From positions 1 to 12,891 of the forward strand of contig DASQDI010000007.1 of the NCBI GenBank assembly GCA_035634255.1: a stretch of 12,891 nucleotides of DNA, written 5' to 3'. The translations under genes were made by a program, and so were the position numbers. Of the stretch, positions 6,711 through 12,891 are shown in pieces; the stretch's first letter is position 1, and the number at the start of each line of letters is the position of its first letter. This DNA is from DATLMR01 sp035634255. Its GTDB lineage: Bacteria; Acidobacteriota; Blastocatellia; UBA7656. The notes beneath the pieces were generated by a model. That model saw only the letters and a program-made list of their open reading frames with translations, made no database searches and was not told the origin of the DNA.

Positions 6711-6728
6711 AATCTCCTGAGTTGGTTT

Positions 6729-7361
6729 ATGTCTTCGCAAGTAAATCTACGGCAACTCGGGGAACGGCTCCATCAGCGATTACTGCCCGGCTCAAGCCTC
6801 ACGGTGACGAGCGAGATCGCCGAGTTATTCCTGCCGAAGTTAATAAAAAGTCTGGCGAGTGAGTTCAAGGACGTAGGCGACCCGCACCTCGTAGACATGG
6901 CCTCTGCCGATGCCTTGATGTATTACTTCGAGCACCCGGCAAAGTTCGACCCCTCCCGCTCCGGCCTGTTCACCTACCTGCGCCTGCTCGCCAGAAGCCG
7001 CCTGCTCAACAGCCTGGGGCAGCAGAAAGATTCCGAAGCGCGAAAGAAAGTTGTCGAACTTGATGACCCCGAAACTGTAGACGGAGTGGCGGCGCAGACC
7101 GAGCCGGACGCCGAATCCGCCCTGATAAGCCTCGATATGCAGGAAACGGTGATGCGGCAGGTGGGAAAGTTTATTACCGATCCGGTGGATTTGAAGGTCG
7201 CCGCCCTCATGATCGCGAGCGTCCGGGACACGTCCGAATACGCCGCCATCATGGGCATAATGGATACCCCGGTCGCTGAGCAGAGGAAGCTGGTCAAACG
7301 GGCCAAAGATCGAATCAAGAAAATCTTCGAGAGAAAGATACAGCCCAGGAGGGCGCGGTGA
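6729..7361 (+). CDS. Sigma-70-like RNA polymerase sigma factor (ECF-sized)
   Basis: A 210-residue protein with the two-domain layout of short sigma factors, which direct RNA polymerase to chosen promoters. Residues about 30-105 resemble region 2: an acidic/hydrophobic helix (ADALMYYFEHPAKFDPSRS) and then GLFTYLRLLARSRLLNSLG, like the FDP..g.f.tWL..iarn..id segment of ECF factors. Residues about 138-205 resemble region 4: DPVDLKVAALMIASVRDTSE, a turn, and the basic helix RKLVKRAKDRIKKIFER. The acidic linker at 115-130 has no region 3. The ribosome site is weak (GAG at 6719-6721). The stop overlaps the next ATG by one base (TGATG), so the two genes are coupled. The sequence is divergent, so a role as a sigma-derived regulator rather than a true sigma factor is possible. 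No anti-sigma gene is recognisable beside it. Confidence 0.7.
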   Translation: MSSQVNLRQLGERLHQRLLPGSSLTVTSEIAELFLPKLIKSLASEFKDVGDPHLVDMASADALMYYFEHPAKFDPSRSGLFTYLRLLARSRLLNSLGQQKDSEARKKVVELDDPETVDGVAAQTEPDAESALISLDMQETVMRQVGKFITDPVDLKVAALMIASVRDTSEYAAIMGIMDTPVAEQRKLVKRAKDRIKKIFERKIQPRRAR

Positions 7362-7810
7362 TGACAAGTCAGGAACCGCTAGCAGCCTTAGCAGCACTCG
7401 CGCGCCGGCTTCGCGACGACCCGCGATTCATGTCCTATGTGCTGGCGGCTTATCAGGAACAGGAGGGCCTGACGGACGACGACTTCGCGCGGGAGATTGG
7501 CACCCTGCCCGCTCTGGTTTCGCGGCTGGCTCTGTGCAAACGCCCCGACTCTTCGTCCGCGCGGTTCGCCGAGCAGGTTCGCGAGCTCGCCGACTACGCG
7601 CTCATTGACGAGGCGCGACTCGCCGGCATCTTGCGGCAGGTGGAAGCCCTTGAAAAACTTGCGCGCCGCCCCGCGGATTTAAGCGCAAGGAGACTGGGGA
7701 AACGACCAGGTTATTCTCCCACGGGTCTGCTGGCCGCCGCCCGCGACTGTAACGAAAAGAGTCCTGACGACACCTTACATGAAGAGGAAAGGCCGGACTC
7801 TGAGGAATGA
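7361..7810 (+). CDS. Small HTH-like protein between sigma-like factor and ImmA/IrrE peptidase
   Basis: I do not recognise a named family. The 149-residue protein is mostly helical. Residues 37-62 (LTDDDFAREIGTLPALVSRL, then ALCKRP) have the pattern of an XRE-like helix-turn-helix, with F41-A-R-E-I-G and a following helix. Residues about 64-100 form further helices, and the last 35 are polar and acidic, probably disordered. The ATG at 7361 is preferred over the GTG at 7358 because AGGAGGG (7346-7352) is 8 bases upstream and the TGATG overlap couples it to the sigma-like gene. HTH proteins next to ImmA/IrrE peptidases are often repressors cleaved by the peptidase, so this is the best candidate substrate or antitoxin-like partner. 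It could alternatively be an anti-sigma-type regulator of the upstream gene. Both roles are inference. Confidence 0.6.
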   Translation: MTSQEPLAALAALARRLRDDPRFMSYVLAAYQEQEGLTDDDFAREIGTLPALVSRLALCKRPDSSSARFAEQVRELADYALIDEARLAGILRQVEALEKLARRPADLSARRLGKRPGYSPTGLLAAARDCNEKSPDDTLHEEERPDSEE

Positions 7811-7819
7811 GGCGGAGGG

Positions 7820-8557
7820 ATGTGGTTAGACAATCTGAGTCAGGGTGTGGTTGAGCGGTTCTGGCAGATGTGTGGCGAGGTCGAGCCTTTCCCCCGCAAT
7901 CTGGATCGACTCGTCTCGCTCGCTCTGCCGGTGAAACTCACGCGGCTGCCCCATCTGAAGTTGGAGGCTGTTGAAAGCTGGCTCGGCCAGCGCGGGGCTC
8001 CGTTCCGCTTCGACTGCCGCAGCCGCTCCGTCCGCGGCTGTCTCGTCGCTTACGGGGGTCAGGGCTTTATCTTCATCGACGAGGCGGACCCCGAAGACGA
8101 GCGCAGGTTCACCATAGCTCATGAGGTCGGGCATTTCTTCGTTGACTACCTGCTCGTGCGCGAGGCGGCCATCTCGAAGTTCGGCGACGGGATCACGCAG
8201 GTCTTTGATGGCCTCCGTCAGCCTTCCGTGGCGGAGAGGGTTCACGCGCTCCTGGCCGGCGCGTCGCTCGGAGTCTATACGAACCTGATGGAGAGGGGCG
8301 GAGCTAGCGGCCACGACCTGTGGGAGATTGAAGACAGCGCCGACCGCATAGCCCTCGCCCTGTTAGCCCCTCCCCAGGATGTCTTGTCGCAAAGCGACAC
8401 ATCGCCTTCGAGGTTTCAACAGAGGTTGGAGGGGATGGCCGGGGTTTTAAAAGAGCGGTTCGGCCTGCCCGCGTCGGTGGCGAGGCCGTACGCATGGTCC
8501 CTGCTTGAGAGCGTCGGGCGCGGGCAGTCGTGGGCGGAATCGTTCGGGCCGAAATAA
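7820..8557 (+). CDS. ImmA/IrrE family metallo-endopeptidase
   Basis: A 245-residue zinc peptidase of the ImmA/IrrE (DUF955, COG2856) family, whose members cleave or inactivate HTH repressors (ImmA on phage and ICE repressors, IrrE/PprI on DdrO in Deinococcus). The motif H101-E-V-G-H105 in the stretch FTIAHEVGHFF gives two zinc ligands and the catalytic Glu. The family's second motif is read as E171-D-S-A-D, then RIALALLAPP, where E171 would be the third ligand. About 65 residues separate the two motifs, roughly twice what I expect for small family members, so an insertion (about 115-160) is present. The gene starts 9 bases after the HTH gene; GAGG (7809-7812) is 7 bases upstream of the ATG. 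There is no signal peptide, so it acts in the cytoplasm. Its position suggests that it processes the HTH-like or the sigma-like neighbour. Confidence 0.88.
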   Translation: MWLDNLSQGVVERFWQMCGEVEPFPRNLDRLVSLALPVKLTRLPHLKLEAVESWLGQRGAPFRFDCRSRSVRGCLVAYGGQGFIFIDEADPEDERRFTIAHEVGHFFVDYLLVREAAISKFGDGITQVFDGLRQPSVAERVHALLAGASLGVYTNLMERGGASGHDLWEIEDSADRIALALLAPPQDVLSQSDTSPSRFQQRLEGMAGVLKERFGLPASVARPYAWSLLESVGRGQSWAESFGPK

Positions 8558-8598
8558 ACAGGGCGAAATAAAATTTGTCGCACTTTGCGGCGCGGCGG

Positions 8599-8608
8599 CT
8601 GTATACAG
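8599..8608. promoter_or_regulatory. Palindrome in the gap before nurA, candidate operator
   Basis: CTGTATACAG is a perfect 10-base palindrome with CTGT/ACAG half-sites, centred about 31 bases before the nurA ATG. TATACA inside it could also serve as a -10 box, but I find no -35 at a normal distance (TTGTCG at 8575-8580 is 21 bases away). It lacks the 8-base spacing of a classical LexA box. A palindrome of this length is expected by chance several times in a window this size. Confidence 0.25.
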
Positions 8609-8634
8609 GCTGAACCGCTTTTGGGTTAACGGGT

Positions 8635-9837
8635 ATGGATAAGATGGAAGACTACAAACAGGAAGCAGGCAAGCCGGCGGCGGCCCTCGCCGAGTTCGAA
8701 GACGTTTATGACGAAAGGCTCTCCGACACGCTCGACCTGGACACGTGGACGCTCGGCAAGGACGCCGCGGTGTTTTTGGACCGGACCGAACAGGAGATCG
8801 CGGAGGCCGTCGAGCGCGAGAGCTCCGCGGCGAGATACGTGCGCGACATCATCTTCCCGCAGATCCCCACCGCGCCCGGCGCGCCGAAATGCGCTGGCAA
8901 GTACGAAGCGCGCCGCCGCGACCTGGAGCGCGTTCACCGCGGGCTCCTGTTCAACGGCGGGGTCGAAGCCTGCGACGGCACGAGGATTATTCATGACGCT
9001 CTGCCGCTCACGATCACGCAGATAGGCGTGTGTCTGGTCTCTTACAATGGGCAGCAGGGCTCGTGGGCGCACCGCCTGTACCGCCGCGACCTCCGCTCCA
9101 AAACGTCCGACCCTGTCGAGGAGATTTTGGACCTGTTACACCGCCGCGAGAAGCGCGGGGGGCAGGGGCAGGGAGGCGATAAGGATAAGTTGAGCCAGCT
9201 GGCCGGGCGCGGGATCATGGCCTGGGCCGAGCGCGCCATCCTGCGGGATAAGTCTGACGCCCTGTGGCGGATGGGGCATGGCCACCCGGCGCCTTACGAA
9301 TTATTGACTAACCTCTGGGCGAATAATATCGAGATGCTGCGAATACCTCTTGAGTTAATCGAGTGGTACGTCGAGCATAAGCGCTTCGTATTCGTCCCGA
9401 GCGCGCCCCGCAGGCGGCACTGGCTGACTATAGGCAACGCATTGCGGCCCCTCGAATACGTCATCATCCAGACCCTTCAGCCGGAGGTCGAGAGGTTGCT
9501 CGCGGGGCACTACCGGGATGACAAGCTGCGCGCGATGAAGGCCTTCCACGACGAGGTGGCGCCGCACATCGTGGTCGGCATGTACCGCGCGAGCCTCGCC
9601 TCGCCTCCCTACATCTTCTACGCGCACGCGGATCAGGCGGAAGTGGCCGCGCACATCGCTATGGCCGACAGCATACTCCAGGAGCACCGGGGCTTCCCTA
9701 TGCTCATCGACCTGGCGCATACGGTATGCCGCACGACCTTCGGGGCTGACGAATTCACGTCCTCAGTACGGATGGCTTACGCCGACGCAGGCGAGCCGCT
9801 TCGCTACCTTGGCGAGCGCGAAACGCGCTCTCGTTAA
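8635..9837 (+). CDS. nurA: NurA-domain 5'-3' nuclease, partner of HerA
   Basis: A 400-residue NurA-type nuclease, judged from the sequence pattern and the adjoining herA. In the known pair NurA is a Mn-dependent RNase H-like nuclease that works with the HerA translocase to resect DNA ends. The motif I region here is VEACDGTRIIH with D114 as the probable first metal-binding Asp (DGS or DGT in the family), followed by strand ITQIGVCLVSY. The C-terminal GFPMLIDLAH (D359, H362) fits the conserved last motif GYPxxLxxAH. Between them is a helical, charged region with a Gly/Lys-rich low-complexity insertion (about 174-188, RGGQGQGGDKDK). The start at 8635 has only a weak ribosome site. The gene follows the peptidase cassette by 77 bases and precedes herA by 12, so it is very probably co-transcribed with herA. 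The family is divergent; most of the confidence comes from the pairing. Confidence 0.75.
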   Translation: MDKMEDYKQEAGKPAAALAEFEDVYDERLSDTLDLDTWTLGKDAAVFLDRTEQEIAEAVERESSAARYVRDIIFPQIPTAPGAPKCAGKYEARRRDLERVHRGLLFNGGVEACDGTRIIHDALPLTITQIGVCLVSYNGQQGSWAHRLYRRDLRSKTSDPVEEILDLLHRREKRGGQGQGGDKDKLSQLAGRGIMAWAERAILRDKSDALWRMGHGHPAPYELLTNLWANNIEMLRIPLELIEWYVEHKRFVFVPSAPRRRHWLTIGNALRPLEYVIIQTLQPEVERLLAGHYRDDKLRAMKAFHDEVAPHIVVGMYRASLASPPYIFYAHADQAEVAAHIAMADSILQEHRGFPMLIDLAHTVCRTTFGADEFTSSVRMAYADAGEPLRYLGERETRSR

Positions 9838-9849
9838 CGGAGATGTTTT

Positions 9850-11718
<1,869 letters not shown>

Positions 11719-11747
11719 CCGCCGGGCAGGCGCAGGGTCGAATACGG

Positions 11748-12891
11748 TTATGGGAATCGGGCTACTGAATTATTGAGCGGCATCTCTAAAACATGCCGGC
11801 GCGCCGGCCCAACCATCTCGAAAGATTCGAAGACGAACGGGACGCCTTCGCTCCCGTTCAATGAATTAGCGTCGCCGATGTGGAAATGAAGATGCGGGCC
11901 CACCGCGTTGCCGGAGTTGCCGAGCAGCCCTATGACCTGGCCTCTGCGGACCCTATCGCCCACTTTCACCCGAATGCTGTTCGGTTGAAGGTGAGCGTAG
12001 AAAGCGTAGCGGCCCTTACCTAAATCAATGCTGACCCAGTTACCTGAAATCGTTTCGCCGGTGATCGGGACCGCCGGCCTGATTTCCCCCGAGGCTAAGG
12101 GAGTGTTCTCGGGTATGCCGTCTTTGACGAAAGCGACTACGCCATCGGCCACGGCGAGCAGGTCGGCCCCGTAGCCGTAGAACATGCTGTTGGTAATGGT
12201 GTTGGGGAATGGGTTGGGCAGTATGTTGCCGCCCGCGTCAACCTTTTGGAAATCGATGGCGAAGCGCTGAGCGTTACTCACCCTCCCGTCTCGCACGTCC
12301 AGGTATTGGTGAGCGGTATTGTAGGCCGGGCCGTTGCTGCACCTCCAGGGGCCTCCGCGCAATGGAGGCCCTATCGCTATGGCCGTCTCGCGGCTGACGC
12401 CGACACGGAACCCGTCCAGCGCCATGCGTTCTTCGGTGGCGGCGGCGTTACGGCGCAATCTGATCAGAGGGTTCGCCTCGAAGATGAAGCGGTGCCTCAA
12501 GGTCGAAGGGATGTCGCCCCTACGGTCCACGGCAAGCCAGAAGAACAGGGCCGCCGTGCGACCGGCGGCTACGCGCCGTAAGTCGGCGGGGCTCGCGACC
12601 TGAAGTCTCGGCGGCGTCGGGAGCAACGCGCGGAAGCGATAGAGGTCGGAGAGTTCCTTCACTCCATACCGGGCTAAAGTATTGCCGCGCTCCCCGTCGA
12701 AGACCTCAACATCGCTCAGCGTCAGGTCCGCGAAGCTCCAGTTGGTGAGGAAAAGGTGATAGACCAGATACCACCTGCCGTCGCTGGCCTTCACGGGTAT
12801 GGGCTGAACGGGGGCTTCAAGTTTCACGGGCAGGTCGAGGTAATCCCTCGGCTCAGATTGCGCGCTACTCTGCTGGCCGTTTACGGGCCGA
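11748..12891 (-). CDS. M23 family metallopeptidase (N-terminus beyond window)
   Basis: 380 residues are visible. The frame stays open through the right edge (RPVNGQQSSAQSEPRDYLDL, P, then VKLEAPV), so the GTG at 12827 is not the start, and a signal peptide probably lies outside. The C-terminal half is an M23/LytM beta-sheet domain that cleaves peptide cross-links of peptidoglycan or related targets. It contains QRFAIDF (D213), a propeller-like ADGVVAFVKDG strand pair, YAFYAHL, GDRVRRGQVIGLLGNSGN and HLHFH (H333, H335, H337). The canonical HxxxD places a His four residues before the Asp, but here that position is Q-R. H194 (NTAHQY), 19 residues earlier, may replace it, which I recall as common in this subgroup. 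The N-terminal half (about 30-150) resembles an Ig-like or accessory domain of unknown role. The product is likely extracytoplasmic. The gene is convergent with herA and probably unrelated to it. Confidence 0.85.
   Translation of the reverse strand, partial: RPVNGQQSSAQSEPRDYLDLPVKLEAPVQPIPVKASDGRWYLVYHLFLTNWSFADLTLSDVEVFDGERGNTLARYGVKELSDLYRFRALLPTPPRLQVASPADLRRVAAGRTAALFFWLAVDRRGDIPSTLRHRFIFEANPLIRLRRNAAATEERMALDGFRVGVSRETAIAIGPPLRGGPWRCSNGPAYNTAHQYLDVRDGRVSNAQRFAIDFQKVDAGGNILPNPFPNTITNSMFYGYGADLLAVADGVVAFVKDGIPENTPLASGEIRPAVPITGETISGNWVSIDLGKGRYAFYAHLQPNSIRVKVGDRVRRGQVIGLLGNSGNAVGPHLHFHIGDANSLNGSEGVPFVFESFEMVGPARRHVLEMPLNNSVARFP

Larger units (their letters stand above)
6457..6728. other. 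Leader region of the sigma/HTH/peptidase cassette
   Basis: No gene is supported here. There is a Shine-Dalgarno-like AAGGAGGT (6530-6537) with no ATG, GTG or TTG start placed after it. An inverted repeat ATTGC-N8-GCAAT lies at 6558-6575. A second inverted repeat, GGCTT-N13-AAGCC (6657-6679), is flanked by CAC and GTG and lies just upstream of the promoter candidate. A minus-strand open frame (6102-6656) crosses the terminator hairpins and the end of the TldE-like gene and shows no family features. Confidence 0.4.

Noticed and set aside
8571..8607. Sigma-70 promoter for nurA using TTGTCG and TATACA
   Set aside because: The spacer is 21 bases and both boxes are weak; read-through from the upstream cassette is as likely.
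11795..11808. Perfect palindrome GCCGGCGCGCCGGC as a herA terminator
   Set aside because: It lies inside the convergent M23 coding sequence, has no T-run, and is a likely by-product of high G+C codons.

Overview
The window is about 60% G+C and looks chromosomal, with dense bacterial coding, clear Shine-Dalgarno sites and no insertion sequence, phage gene or CRISPR array. The mix of a tyr-gly-thr-tuf tRNA cluster, a DUF3616 protein, exported TldD/PmbA-type proteins, an ImmA/IrrE-type peptidase cassette and a bacterial NurA-HerA pair would fit Acidobacteriota, perhaps Blastocatellia. That assignment is an inference from memory of gene content, not a measured result.

Layout. Positions 1-721 (minus strand) hold a stable-RNA/translation operon: promoter candidate, tRNA-Tyr, tRNA-Gly, tRNA-Thr and the first 44 codons of EF-Tu. 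After a gene-free stretch, 1097-2230 (minus) encodes a DUF3616 protein with four propeller-like repeats. A divergent intergenic region (2231-2791) with several hairpins and a TATAAT box leads into a two-gene operon (2792-6306, plus) of exported TldD/PmbA-family proteins. The first keeps the zinc-site residues and the second has lost all of them. The operon ends at tandem hairpins, including two terminator-like ones (6331-6369 and 6435-6456).

Positions 6729-8557 (plus) form a tight three-gene cassette: a sigma-70-like factor, a small HTH-like protein and an ImmA/IrrE-family zinc peptidase. It is preceded by an ECF-like promoter candidate and an inverted repeat. Then, 77 bases later and on the same strand, come a NurA nuclease (8635-9837) and a HerA DNA-translocase ATPase (9850-11718). 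A 10-base palindrome (8599-8608) lies in that 77-base gap. A convergent, right-truncated M23 peptidase gene (11748-12891, minus) closes the window.

How the genes may work together. HerA and NurA are known partners in DNA-end resection, and ImmA/IrrE peptidases are known to inactivate HTH repressors after damage or other signals. The five plus-strand genes at 6729-11718 could therefore be a signal-controlled DNA-repair or defence module: a peptidase/HTH/sigma switch upstream of a resection machine. This combination is the most interesting feature of the window, but the regulatory link is inferred from gene order only. The TldD-like pair is the second point of interest, because TldD/TldE complexes are normally cytoplasmic and both proteins here carry signal peptides.
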